The notes under the pieces were generated by a model. The model was given only the letters and a program-made list of their open reading frames with translations, was not told the DNA's origin and did not search any database. Shown piece by piece: positions 33,763 to 42,815 of a stretch of DNA of 64,000 nucleotides (its first letter is position 1; each line of letters starts with the position of its first letter). The position numbers and the translations under genes are program-made. This stretch comes from Vibrio crassostreae (GTDB lineage: Bacteria > Pseudomonadota > Gammaproteobacteria > Enterobacterales > Vibrionaceae): contig NZ_AP025476.1 in the NCBI RefSeq assembly GCF_024347415.1, positions 1,302,001-1,366,000 on the forward strand, written 5' to 3'.

Positions 33763-35109
33763 TTAGCCTTTGCTTAGTTTAAACACCAGAGAAGCTTTTA
33801 AGCCGCCCATTGAGCTTTTGCTGAGCGTTAGGCTGCCTCGGTAGCTGTGTGCCATTTCATTCACGATGTTAAGCCCCAAGCCTGTTCCAGGTGTGGTTTC
33901 ATCGAGCCTTACGCCTCGCTTGGTCACTTGTTCGAGTTTCTCTTCGGGGATGCCTTGTCCGTCATCCTCAATGATCAATTCGACATTGCCGTCGGCCAGT
34001 TCATTAGCGTGAACTCGAATAATACTGCCCGCCCACTTGTAACTGTTTTCGAGTAGGTTGCCGACCATCTCATCGAGGTCGGTTTTTTCTACAGCGACTT
34101 CAAGTTCAGAGTCCAGTTCATTGATCATGGTGACTTCACTGGCTGCATAAACTTTATCAAATGCCATTGAGATTGCTTCAACACGTTCACAAGGCGACGA
34201 CTTCACCGAAAGGATGTTCATTGCCCCCGCCATACGAGCACGACCAAGGTGATAATCTATCTGGCTTTGGATCTGCTGAATGGGTTGCTGTAATAGTTTC
34301 TTCTCGTTGTCAGGCAGCAGCTCTATTTCATTTTTCATCACCGATAGCGGCGTTTTCAATGCATGAGAGAGGTTTCCTGCGTGGTTACGTGCACGTTCTA
34401 GTAATTCTTGGTAATGAAAGAGTAGGGCATTGAGATCCGAAACTAACGGAGAGACCTCTTTCGGGTAGTTATCGCTTAGCCCTTGCTGTTCACCCTTTCT
34501 GAGCATCACCAACTCGCGCTGCATCTTACTAAGAGGTAATAGAGACCAGCTAACTTGAATACCAATCAACATCAGTACGCCGACAAACAACAACATCAGA
34601 ATCAACCATACCTGACCTGTTAGTTCTGCAAGCGTCGACTCTAATGGATCTTCATCAATACCAATGGTGATGGTAATAGGATCGCTGAGTGACGGTAGGT
34701 AGATGTCTTGTTCGATGTAAATCAGCTTCTCTTTTTCAGGTCCTTTGATGGAGGTGTGAATAGGAGAACGCTTGATGGTGAGGTCCTTGTCCCAAAGAGA
34801 GCGAGAACGAATGATTTGATCTTGGGTTGAGGCGCGCCAATAGATACCACTATAAGGTTGGTTGAACCTTGGGTCAGACAGGCGTTCCGCCATGATAAGG
34901 TTGCCATTGTCGTTGGTTTCGATATTGGCAGTGAGCTCGTCCATGGTTAGGGAAAGCTGCTGCTTCATATCATCGACTAAATAGTCGTTTACCAGTTTCG
35001 GTATTCCGACACCTGCCGCTAATATCATCGCACCAAGCCAAAAAGCCGCAGCGAGGAGCAAGCGGCTTTTTAAACTGATGTTTTTAAGAGTTCGTTTCTT
35101 TAGATTCAT
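33763..35109 (-). CDS. PhoQ-like sensor histidine kinase
   Basis: A 448-residue membrane kinase. One membrane helix (about 17-36), a periplasmic sensor of about 130 residues (PYSGIYWRAS, then IDEDPLESTL), a second helix (about 167-190), then the dimerisation/phosphoacceptor helix NLSHALKTPLSVMKN with His249, and a HATPase domain (N box GNLLENSYKWA, G1 IIEDDGQGIP, G2 GTGLGLNIV). The phosphoacceptor motif and layout resemble PhoQ. A TTG-free ATG start at 35109 leaves 127 bases to the response regulator upstream, so the pair probably forms an operon in the order PepSY protein, regulator, kinase. The signal (cations, peptides or pH) is inferred from PhoQ only. Confidence 0.87.
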   Translation of the reverse strand: MNLKKRTLKNISLKSRLLLAAAFWLGAMILAAGVGIPKLVNDYLVDDMKQQLSLTMDELTANIETNDNGNLIMAERLSDPRFNQPYSGIYWRASTQDQIIRSRSLWDKDLTIKRSPIHTSIKGPEKEKLIYIEQDIYLPSLSDPITITIGIDEDPLESTLAELTGQVWLILMLLFVGVLMLIGIQVSWSLLPLSKMQRELVMLRKGEQQGLSDNYPKEVSPLVSDLNALLFHYQELLERARNHAGNLSHALKTPLSVMKNEIELLPDNEKKLLQQPIQQIQSQIDYHLGRARMAGAMNILSVKSSPCERVEAISMAFDKVYAASEVTMINELDSELEVAVEKTDLDEMVGNLLENSYKWAGSIIRVHANELADGNVELIIEDDGQGIPEEKLEQVTKRGVRLDETTPGTGLGLNIVNEMAHSYRGSLTLSKSSMGGLKASLVFKLSKG

Positions 35110-35236
35110 GCATTTCCAGTCTGCCTTTGCTCATCGTTACTGAATTGTATTTCGATGATCAGTACAGGCTGTCCATTTAATTGGCTATTACACTGAGTTT
35201 CGTTGACGATTGCTTACCGTGTAATTAGATAGGGTG

Positions 35237-35896
35237 CTATTCAGCATTCAATTGGTAGCCAAGGCCACGCACCGTTTTGATGATCTTTGGTGCAATTTTC
35301 TTACGGATTCGACCAATAAACACCTCAACCGTGTTTGAGTCGCGGTCGAAATCTTGTTTGTAGATGTGCTCAACCAGCTCGGTGCGCGAGATAACCTTGT
35401 TTTGGTTATGCATGAAGTACGCGACAACCTTATATTCCAATGCCGTTAGGCTTACGGCTTGGCCTTGCCATAAAACTTTAGAGCTGCGAGTGTCTAGGCT
35501 TAAATCGCCAATCTGAAGTACTGGTGCTGCGCTGCCTGAAGCTCTGCGCAGTTGAGCACGAATACGAGCAATCAACTCGACCATTTCGAATGGTTTAGTC
35601 AGGTAATCATCTGCACCTGCATTCAAGCCTTCAACACGCTGGGTTAGGGTGTCACGAGCACTCAAGATAATCACGGGCGTGTTAATGTTTTCGTCTCGAA
35701 TGCCTTTTAAAACGGTCAGGCCATCAAGCTTAGGCAGTCCTAAATCGAGAACAATCGCGTCCCACTCTTCGGAGGTAGCACGGTACAGAGCGTCAATACC
35801 ATCTTGAGAAAGCTCCGGAACCCAGTCGGCTCCCTCAAGTGTTTCAATAATTTGTTGGCCCAAACGAGGTTCGTCTTCAACGACTAAAATTTTCAT
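35237..35896 (-). CDS. OmpR/PhoP-like response regulator
   Basis: A 219-residue two-domain regulator. The receiver has the acidic pocket EDE at residues 8-10 (VVEDEPRLG), the phosphoacceptor Asp51 (VLDLGLPKLDG) and the conserved Lys in DDYLTKPF. The C-terminal winged helix contains LTALEYKVVAYF, DSNTVEVFIGRIRKKI and TVRGLGYQL. The similarity is to PhoP. It sits between a PepSY protein gene and a PhoQ-like kinase, and would respond to that kinase. Envelope remodelling is the likely regulon by analogy. Confidence 0.92.
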   Translation of the reverse strand: MKILVVEDEPRLGQQIIETLEGADWVPELSQDGIDALYRATSEEWDAIVLDLGLPKLDGLTVLKGIRDENINTPVIILSARDTLTQRVEGLNAGADDYLTKPFEMVELIARIRAQLRRASGSAAPVLQIGDLSLDTRSSKVLWQGQAVSLTALEYKVVAYFMHNQNKVISRTELVEHIYKQDFDRDSNTVEVFIGRIRKKIAPKIIKTVRGLGYQLNAE

Positions 35897-35957
35897 AATT
35901 GTTCTTCTTAATTCTTGTAATGACTGTTCGTCGTGCTTAACTATTCGTCGTACTTAA

Positions 35958-36356
35958 TTAGTCGCCGTGTTTAATTGCGTCTTTAAAGTTGCGGCCTTCA
36001 ATTTTTAGCATGTCCAACGTTTCGGCGTTGTATTCAACTTTGATGATGTTGTTTTGGAAGTTAATCTTTAGCTCATACACCCAAATATCATCATCTTCTT
36101 CTAGCTCGACTTTTATGATTCGGCCATGAAGATCGTTTTCTACCGCGGCATACATTTCAGAGAAAGGGCGAATATAGCCTTCTCGAACCGCTTCATAGAC
36201 TTCGTCTTGATCTTCTTCGAATTCGATTCGGGTTCCTGCTTTGTGAACGTCTTGTACTAGGTCGTGACCATTATGATGTGAGTCAGCCCATGCGCCAGCA
36301 GAAACAAATAAGCCTAAGCTTATAGAAAACAAAGAAATCATAGCTTTACTAAACAT
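35958..36356 (-). CDS. Periplasmic PepSY-domain protein
   Basis: A 132-residue exported protein: signal peptide ending SAGAWA before DSHH, then a PepSY domain (DEVYEAVREGYIRPFSEMYAAV, followed by IKVELEEDDDIWVYELKI and VEYNAETLDML). It is very acidic, which could suit divalent cation binding. PepSY proteins are frequently encoded beside PhoPQ-like or VprAB-like systems, either as a sensor accessory or as a target. It starts the operon, 61 bases before the response regulator. Confidence 0.85.
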   Translation of the reverse strand: MFSKAMISLFSISLGLFVSAGAWADSHHNGHDLVQDVHKAGTRIEFEEDQDEVYEAVREGYIRPFSEMYAAVENDLHGRIIKVELEEDDDIWVYELKINFQNNIIKVEYNAETLDMLKIEGRNFKDAIKHGD

Positions 36357-36536
36357 AGCGAATCCTAGAGAAGGTTGATAGCGTTCAGTATAAAAAAGTA
36401 ATTCTGAACAGAAAGTGAACCTGATTAATAATGAGAATTTGATACCGAAAAACTTAGCGATTAAATGGCGAAGGCTTTAATACATAACACTAACCGCCGA
36501 GTGTTAAGAACGTAATACTTACCTTTATTCTTAACC

Positions 36537-38279
36537 TTAACGCTGCTGTAATTCGTCTTCGAATATCTTGTCTCTCATTTTCCAAAAGCGTCCGACTTTA
36601 CGTGCAATCACGAACTGAGGTGGGCGGAACCTATGTTGGTGAGCAACCACTTTCGATGGTGATGCTTCTTCAAAAGGGCGATGTCTGTCTGCTAGGTGAG
36701 GGCGAACAAACTGGTCTTTGAAGTTCTGTTTCTGTTTCTTGGTGGTTAATGACCAAAACTCATGCACTTGCGCTTGGTTTTCACCGCGATAGGTGACTTT
36801 AAGTTGTGATTTACCTTTGTCGTCCTTAAGTACGTTCAAGTCCATTTCTAAACACTCAAACACCAACGCATCTTTTAGGTTTAACGCTTCCTTAAGCTTT
36901 TTGTCTGGGTCGACTAAAGTTGCATCACACTCATGACAAATGCGTGCGGCAATGTCGTTGTCAGCGCCGCATTCACCGCAGTATTTCGCTCGGAAACGAT
37001 AGTTACAGTGTTCGCGTTCGCCCGTGTCTTCATCGGTAAAGTAGCCTTGGCATTTACGACCAAAGTGCTCAAGCAAGAAGCCATTGCTGTCTAGTTTGCC
37101 CCAAAAGTTATTATTGAAGCCGCACGCCGGGCAAGGGATGGTGATGATTTCACTGTCTGAATCGGGTTTTGGATCGCCGACCTCAGGTTGGTAAAGGTCG
37201 TAACTATTACCCGCATAGTCGAGCACCAGACACTCTTTCTTACCTGGGGATAGGCGTAAGCCACGGCCGACGATTTGTTGATACAAACTGATGGATTCGG
37301 TAGGGCGTAAAATTGCGATTAAATCTACATGTGGCGCATCAAAGCCTGTGGTTAATACCGATACGTTGACCAAGAATTTGATTTTACGCTCTTTGAAATC
37401 ATTGATGATTTGGTCACGTTCGAGTGTTGGCGTATCGCCAATCACAATCGATGCTTCACCTTCTGGTAATAAGCCGAGAATCTCTTGCGCGTGTCGAACT
37501 GTGGCGGCAAATACCATGATGCCTAGCTTGTCTTGGGCCAGTTCAATTATCTGGTCGACAATCTGCGGGGTCGCGCGTTTCGACTGCTCGATCACCATAT
37601 CAAGCTCTGCTTCTTTGTAGCGACCAGTGCTCGCTGGCTTTAACTGTGAAAAGTCGTAGCTCAATACGGGCGCATCTATCATGCGCGCTGGAGTTAAGAA
37701 ACCTTCGTCGAGTAGGTAACGAATCGGCAGTTCGAAAATACAATCTCTGAAAAACCTGGGTTCTTCAGATCGTACTTGGCCGCGGGTGTGATACTGGTAA
37801 AGCCAACCCATACCAAGACGATAAGGGGTCGCGGTTAGGCCAAGCACCTTGATACCCGAATTATTCTCGCGCAAGTGAGTGATGACTTTTTGATAGCTAC
37901 TGGTCTTTTCATCGGGAACACGGTGACATTCATCGATCACCAACAGTGAAAATTGGTTAGAGAATGAATCGAGATTTCGAACCACAGATTGAACGGATGC
38001 GAAGACCACTTGTTGGTCTGTCTCTTTACGGCCTAATCCTGCAGAGAAAATGGAGCCTTTTAACCCATAGCCTTCATACTTTTCATGGTTCTGTTCTACC
38101 AACTCTTTTACGTGAGCAAGTACCAACACTCGACCTTTCGCAAGCCTTGCCAACTCTGCAATCACAAGGCTTTTTCCTGCACCAGTCGGAAGCACGAGCA
38201 CAGCCGGAGTTTGGTGTTTTCTGAAGTAATGAATCACTGATTTTACAGAATCAGCTTGGTACGGGCGGAGTGTATACAT
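36537..38279 (-). CDS. radD: RadD-type DNA repair helicase
   Basis: A 580-residue superfamily 2 helicase that matches E. coli RadD (YejH, 586 residues) along its length. Walker A is VLPTGAGKS, motif II is VIDECHRV, then GLTATPYRLG, VLTTGFDAPH and QQIVGRGLRLSPGK (motif VI). A Cys-rich zinc segment follows (CPACGFNN, then HCNYRF and CGECGADNDIAARICHECD). RadD is involved in recovery from double-strand breaks and crosslinks. I chose ATG 38279 (MYTLRPYQADSV) over the longer frame from 38324 because it aligns with RadD. The order radD, rsuA, bcr with radD divergent equals E. coli. Confidence 0.94.
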   Translation of the reverse strand: MYTLRPYQADSVKSVIHYFRKHQTPAVLVLPTGAGKSLVIAELARLAKGRVLVLAHVKELVEQNHEKYEGYGLKGSIFSAGLGRKETDQQVVFASVQSVVRNLDSFSNQFSLLVIDECHRVPDEKTSSYQKVITHLRENNSGIKVLGLTATPYRLGMGWLYQYHTRGQVRSEEPRFFRDCIFELPIRYLLDEGFLTPARMIDAPVLSYDFSQLKPASTGRYKEAELDMVIEQSKRATPQIVDQIIELAQDKLGIMVFAATVRHAQEILGLLPEGEASIVIGDTPTLERDQIINDFKERKIKFLVNVSVLTTGFDAPHVDLIAILRPTESISLYQQIVGRGLRLSPGKKECLVLDYAGNSYDLYQPEVGDPKPDSDSEIITIPCPACGFNNNFWGKLDSNGFLLEHFGRKCQGYFTDEDTGEREHCNYRFRAKYCGECGADNDIAARICHECDATLVDPDKKLKEALNLKDALVFECLEMDLNVLKDDKGKSQLKVTYRGENQAQVHEFWSLTTKKQKQNFKDQFVRPHLADRHRPFEEASPSKVVAHQHRFRPPQFVIARKVGRFWKMRDKIFEDELQQR

Positions 38280-38376
38280 ATCGTGTCTTGTAAGAAGGAA
38301 AACAAATAGTGTGAAATAGCTCAACTAATTGAGCAAAGGTGACTATAATACCCGACTTAGATTAGTTGAGGTATTC

Positions 38377-39072
38377 ATGCGTTTAGATAAATTTCTGTGC
38401 GATGCATTAGGCGTCACTCGAAGAGAAGCAACACACTTATTAAAATCCAAGGCAGTGACAGTTAATGATGTCATTCAAAAAAGCGGTTCACTCAAAGTAA
38501 CTGAAGAGTGTGTCGTGGAATGGCAAGGCAATGAATTGAATGTTCATGGCCCACGTTACATCATGCTTTATAAGCCAGAAGGCTTTGTTTGCTCGCATGA
38601 AGATGGCGCAAATCGTATCGCGTTTGAACTACTCGATGAAATCAAAATGGACAAGCTGCACTTTGCTGGCCGTTTAGATATCGATACAACAGGTCTTGTG
38701 TTGATTACCGACGATGGTAAGTGGTCTCACCGTATCACTTCACCAAAGCACAAGTGCGAGAAGACGTACCGTGTGTGGTTGGTTGAACCTGTTGAAGACG
38801 ATTACGTTGACAAATTCAAAGAGGGCATCCAGCTTAAGAGCGAAGATGGCCTAACACTTCCTGCACACCTAGAAGTTCGTGCAGAGCGTGAAGTGCTGCT
38901 AACGATTCACGAAGGCAAATACCACCAAGTTAAACGTATGTTTGCAGCACTTGGTAACAAAGTAGAAGCACTGCACCGTGAACGTATTGGCGAAATTGAG
39001 ATGGACGAATCTTTAGAGTTAGGTGAATACCGTTACCTAACACAAGAAGAAGTCGACTCGATCTGGAAGTAA
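38377..39072 (+). CDS. rsuA: 16S rRNA pseudouridine-516 synthase RsuA
   Basis: A 231-residue protein, identical in length to E. coli RsuA when started at ATG 38377 (MRLDKFLCDALGVTRREA). The N-terminal S4 RNA-binding domain is followed by the pseudouridine synthase domain with catalytic Asp101 in HFAGRLDIDTTGL, then KTYRVWL and HEGKYHQVKRMFAALGN. It converts U516 of 16S rRNA to pseudouridine. It is divergent from radD and upstream of bcr, as in enterics. Confidence 0.96.
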   Translation: MRLDKFLCDALGVTRREATHLLKSKAVTVNDVIQKSGSLKVTEECVVEWQGNELNVHGPRYIMLYKPEGFVCSHEDGANRIAFELLDEIKMDKLHFAGRLDIDTTGLVLITDDGKWSHRITSPKHKCEKTYRVWLVEPVEDDYVDKFKEGIQLKSEDGLTLPAHLEVRAEREVLLTIHEGKYHQVKRMFAALGNKVEALHRERIGEIEMDESLELGEYRYLTQEEVDSIWK

Positions 39073-39248
39073 CCCTTTCTATCGAAGATGTAGCCGACCA
39101 AGGATAGCGTCGGCTGATTATTTTGACTGGTACTAGGACAGTTTCAGCCATTATTGCTGTACGCATGTTTGTGTATCACTGTGCGTATTCGTGTATCACT
39201 GTGTGGATGCTCGTGCTCACATAGAACCTAGTACTTAGTCGGAGAGTT

Positions 39249-40466
39249 ATGCAAACATCTACCCAACAGACACCAAGCTCACAACCACAAACTCCTCAGT
39301 TAGGTTGGATGCTATTTTTGGTTCTGGGTGCGATTGGTGCACTGACACCACTCGCCATTGATATGTACCTGCCCGCTATGCCAACGATCGCCAAAGATCT
39401 TGGCGTGACAGCGGGTGAAGTGCAGATCACACTTACAGCGTATACCGCAGGTTTTGCACTCGGTCAGTTGTTACATGGTCCGTTAGCCGACAGTTATGGT
39501 CGCAAGCCTGTTCTATTGATTGGTGTATTCTTCTTTGCGATCGCGTCTGTTGTGAGTGCCACTACTCATGGTATTGAAGCACTAACACTAGTTCGTACCG
39601 CTCAAGGCTTCGCAGGTGCAGCGGCAGCGGTAATAATTCAAGCCGTTGTACGTGACATGTTTGACCGTGAAGATTTCGCAAGAACCATGTCGTTCGTTAC
39701 CTTAGTAATGACGGTTGCACCGCTTATCGCGCCTATGATTGGTGGTTATTTAGCGTTGTGGTTCGGTTGGCGTTCAATTTTTTGGGTATTGGCGATTTTT
39801 GCAGTGATTGTGATTCTCGCGGTGATAGTCAAAATTCCTGAGACACTGCCTGTCGACAATCGTCAACCATTGCGCTTTAAAACCACGATTCGTAATTACG
39901 CTCGTTTATGTAGAAACCCGACCGCTATGGGGCTGATTTTCTCTGGTGCGTTCTCGTTCTCTGGGATGTTCGCATTCTTAACAGCAGGCTCTTTTGTCTA
40001 CATTGATGTCTATGGCGTACGTCCTGACCTGTTTGGTTACCTATTTGGTCTGAACATTGTTGCGATGATTCTGATGACGACAATCAATGGTCGAATCGTT
40101 AAGAAGGTCGGTTCTCATACAATGTTGAGGGCAGCGCTGGTCATCCAATTACTGGCTGGCGTAGGTTTACTTGTCGGTTGGGCATTGGATCTCGGGCTTT
40201 GGGGAATTGTGCCGTTTGTGATGCTATTTATTGGGACCATTTCTACTATTGGCAGTAATTCTATGGGGCTGCTGTTGAGTGGTTATCCGAACATGGCAGG
40301 AACGGCTTCATCGCTTGCAGGAACATTAAGATTTGGTACTGGTTCTGTCGTTGGTGCGATCGTTGCGATGCTACCAAGTGACAGTGCAGGGTCTATGGCT
40401 ATGGTAATGGCTGCGTGTGCAGTACTGTCAGCATTACTATATTGGACATTAGGAAAGAAGGCATAA
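39249..40466 (+). CDS. bcr: Bcr/CflA-family drug efflux transporter (MFS)
   Basis: A 405-residue major facilitator with twelve hydrophobic segments. The N-terminal signature ALTPLAIDMYLPAMPTIAKDLG, the motif-A loop LLHGPLADSYGRKPVLLIG and FDREDFARTMSFV are typical of Bcr/CflA drug:proton antiporters (bicyclomycin, sulphonamide, chloramphenicol). GGAGAG lies 3 to 8 bases before ATG 39249. Its stop overlaps the start of the DUF2913 gene by one base (TAATG), implying translational coupling. Substrate range is not evident from sequence. Confidence 0.92.
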   Translation: MQTSTQQTPSSQPQTPQLGWMLFLVLGAIGALTPLAIDMYLPAMPTIAKDLGVTAGEVQITLTAYTAGFALGQLLHGPLADSYGRKPVLLIGVFFFAIASVVSATTHGIEALTLVRTAQGFAGAAAAVIIQAVVRDMFDREDFARTMSFVTLVMTVAPLIAPMIGGYLALWFGWRSIFWVLAIFAVIVILAVIVKIPETLPVDNRQPLRFKTTIRNYARLCRNPTAMGLIFSGAFSFSGMFAFLTAGSFVYIDVYGVRPDLFGYLFGLNIVAMILMTTINGRIVKKVGSHTMLRAALVIQLLAGVGLLVGWALDLGLWGIVPFVMLFIGTISTIGSNSMGLLLSGYPNMAGTASSLAGTLRFGTGSVVGAIVAMLPSDSAGSMAMVMAACAVLSALLYWTLGKKA

Positions 40467-41125
40467 TGTCAAAATACTATATTGAAATTCAGAAGTTAGT
40501 GAACGATGCGTTAGGCGAGCTATATGCTCTGCATAAATCTGGCAAAGCGATCGACGCGCCTATCGCGAACAACCTTTATCTTGTTCGTTGGGTAACAAAA
40601 GCGATTAAATCTCAAGCGTATGATCGCGTGATTGTGCCTGACTTAGTTCGTTGGCAGAAGCAGGGCCGCTCAAAGGGTAACAACTCTGATTTAACCTTTA
40701 CCTTCAAACGTATCTCTGCGTTTTACGGTCAGTTCTTCCCAGAAGGAGAAGAGCCTAAAGCGCTAAAAGACAGCGATGTTGAAGCGTTTATGGACAAGAT
40801 GTACGAGATGGGTTGGAGCGTATCAAGCGAAGACGAGCTAACCACTGGTGGCAAAATTCAATTCTTTACCGATGGTGAGCACTCATTTGCCTTGTGTGGT
40901 AAACAGTGTGACGACTCTTTCGACGGTGAGTTGATGGTTAAGCCAATGAACTGGTTTGTACGTGGTAACCACGCTGAGTTTATTCAAGCGGCGATGGAAG
41001 CGGGCTTTATGCTTCACAAAGTGACGGACTACAAGTCTGCTGTGAAGTACCACGGTGAATACATCGTATACCCTGCTAACCAAGGCAACCAACTGGCTGA
41101 GATCCCAATTAGCGTTATCGGCTAG
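40466..41125 (+). CDS. DUF2913 family protein
   Basis: A 219-residue soluble protein starting at ATG 40466, the last base of the bcr stop. The conserved parts YYIEIQKLVNDALGELY, NNLYLVRWVTKAIKSQ and DLVRWQKQGRSKG identify DUF2913, a Vibrionaceae-enriched family of unknown function. AAGG upstream and the overlap indicate co-transcription with bcr. In E. coli this place is held by yejG, which looks unrelated. Confidence 0.88.
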   Translation: MSKYYIEIQKLVNDALGELYALHKSGKAIDAPIANNLYLVRWVTKAIKSQAYDRVIVPDLVRWQKQGRSKGNNSDLTFTFKRISAFYGQFFPEGEEPKALKDSDVEAFMDKMYEMGWSVSSEDELTTGGKIQFFTDGEHSFALCGKQCDDSFDGELMVKPMNWFVRGNHAEFIQAAMEAGFMLHKVTDYKSAVKYHGEYIVYPANQGNQLAEIPISVIG

Positions 41126-41157
41126 TAGCGGATTCGGGATACGAGATGAGAGATACG

Positions 41158-41180
41158 AAGAGCGGAATTATCCGCTCTTT
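41158..41180 (+). terminator. Terminator after the bcr-DUF2913 operon
   Basis: AAGAGCGGA and TCCGCTCTT pair around ATTA, with a short T-run. The left arm is part of the repeat family found here and at 60.4 kb. Confidence 0.6.
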
Positions 41181-41220
41181 ATCGCCTCTCACAGCGCATG
41201 TCGCTAATTTGCTGTTAAGG

Positions 41221-41305
41221 TCTTTTCGCATCCCGTTACCCGAATCTCGCATCTGCTTTTAGTCTTTTCGCATCCCGCCACTCGAATCTCGTATCTGCTC
41301 TTTAG
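41221..41305. repeat. Two tandem copies of a 42-43 bp dispersed repeat
   Basis: Copy A (41221-41262) and copy B (41263-41305) both begin TCTTTTCGCATCCCG and contain CGAATCTCG then ATCTGCT. Their reverse complements match two copies at 60406-60490. A diverged partial copy lies at 41128-41165. Copy B encodes the last 13 residues of the SDR protein and the stop falls in copy A. Confidence 0.85.
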
Positions 41306-42719
41306 CCTGCTTCTCAATTGCCTTCACCATGCCTTTAAAGATAAACAGGTGAGCAGGCATCATTGCGAACCAATAGAGTAGACCTAGAAAGCCTTTTGGG
41401 TGCCACCAAGCTGATATGTTCAATTCGCGAGACTCTCCATGGTCAGACACAGTAATCTCCAATCGTCCTAACCCGGGGCCTTTCATTCCGAAAAGCAGGG
41501 AGAGAAACTGATTTTCCTCACAGCGAATCACTTTCCATGAATCGATTTTGTCACCCACTTTTAGCTTTGGGCCTTCAGGCATTTGTCGCACAGGTACGCC
41601 GCCGCCGAAAAGAAGGTCCAACCATTCGCGTGTGCGCCATAAAGCGTTAGCGAAGAAGTAACCTTGCTTCGGGCTTCCTATCTGTTGAGCGACTTGCCAA
41701 AGAGACTCTAGTGAGGCAGTAGACATGATGCTTGCGCCTGTTTTCTTCGGGTAATAACCGTATCCCGCTTGCCAGCGTTTGAAGGCAGTTTTATCGAAGC
41801 CCCACACATTACTCTTTACGAAGTTTCCTTCAGAATGAATAGCTTGCTCAACCATATTCTCGAACGAGATAAGCCTCTGAGGGTACTTTTCTCTGATAGT
41901 GGTCGAACTGGCAATAAAGTCATGCTTTAAGCCAGCAAGCAGTGCTCTGCCTATGTTGGACGGTACAGATGTCACTACGCCTAGCCAATATGAAGCAATC
42001 TTGGGTGTGAGCAGTGATGTAGCCCACAGCCGGAGTGGACGATCGGCCGTTTTGGCAATATGAGCAAATTGGTTTCGATAAGAGACAATATCCGGCCCCC
42101 CAACTTCGAATATTTGGCTTTCTATAGGCGTGTCTTGTGCTAGCTTCAGCAGATAGTGGTTCAGGTTCTGCAATGCGATAGGGTTTGCTTTAGAATCGAC
42201 CCACTTTGGCGCAATCATAATCGGCAAGTTGTACACAAAGTCTCGCATGATCTCGAATGCCGCAGAGCCTGGGCCTATGATCACGCCTGCTTGAAGTTCG
42301 GTTATCGGTACCGGCCCTTTACGAAGTAGTTCACCGGTTTTCTTTCTCGCTTGAAGGTGCTCTGAGTCACCAGTTTGAGGCTGCAGCGAGCTTAGATAGA
42401 TAACGTGCTGGTTTTTAGGGCCAAGTGCAGAGACAAAGTTGCGAGCTAGGTTTAACTCGTAATCAATAAAGTCGTGGCCTTCTGCCATTCCATGGACAAG
42501 GAAGAAGATAAGATCAAAATCGGGGACTAAGGCTTGTGTCGCAGCTTGATCGGCCAAATCAAGATACTCAAGTGATAAGTTTTCGTGAGGCTCGGTCCGT
42601 GCCTTTAAATAGTCGATATGCCTTGCTGCTGCCGTGACTTGATAGCCTTGCTCAAGCAGGAGAGGGAGGAGTTGTGAGCCTACGTATCCAGAAGCGCCTA
42701 AAACCAGTACTTTCTTCAT
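41259..42719 (-). CDS. NAD(P)-binding SDR-like protein with DUF2867 domain
   Basis: A 486-residue protein. The N-terminal Rossmann domain starts with VLVLGASGYVGSQLLPLL and resembles atypical short-chain dehydrogenases/NmrA-like proteins (LIFFLVHGM, VIYLSSLQPQ, ELQAGVIIGPGS). From about residue 330 a DUF2867 domain follows (GYFFANALWRTREWLDLLFGG, ending in a hydrophobic segment GLLYWFAMMPAHLFIFKGMV). The two-part form is common in Vibrio and enterics; reaction unknown. GGAG precedes ATG 42719. The last 13 residues (EQIRDSSGGMRKD) are encoded by an intergenic repeat, so the native stop was probably replaced. Confidence 0.85.
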   Translation of the reverse strand: MKKVLVLGASGYVGSQLLPLLLEQGYQVTAAARHIDYLKARTEPHENLSLEYLDLADQAATQALVPDFDLIFFLVHGMAEGHDFIDYELNLARNFVSALGPKNQHVIYLSSLQPQTGDSEHLQARKKTGELLRKGPVPITELQAGVIIGPGSAAFEIMRDFVYNLPIMIAPKWVDSKANPIALQNLNHYLLKLAQDTPIESQIFEVGGPDIVSYRNQFAHIAKTADRPLRLWATSLLTPKIASYWLGVVTSVPSNIGRALLAGLKHDFIASSTTIREKYPQRLISFENMVEQAIHSEGNFVKSNVWGFDKTAFKRWQAGYGYYPKKTGASIMSTASLESLWQVAQQIGSPKQGYFFANALWRTREWLDLLFGGGVPVRQMPEGPKLKVGDKIDSWKVIRCEENQFLSLLFGMKGPGLGRLEITVSDHGESRELNISAWWHPKGFLGLLYWFAMMPAHLFIFKGMVKAIEKQAKEQIRDSSGGMRKD

Positions 42720-42815
42720 TACTACTCCATTTATATCTGTGGTTAAAAACCGAACATTGATATAATAGCGCGATATTTATCTTTATTCATCAATACGTTC
42801 CGTTTAGGTCTCTCT

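Noticed and set aside
39167..39210. Direct repeat GTGTATCACTGTG (two copies) after rsuA
   Set aside because: Two short copies with no associated structure; too little to call an element.
41128..41305. CRISPR array
   Set aside because: The repeat copies are adjacent and diverged, without spacers or cas genes.
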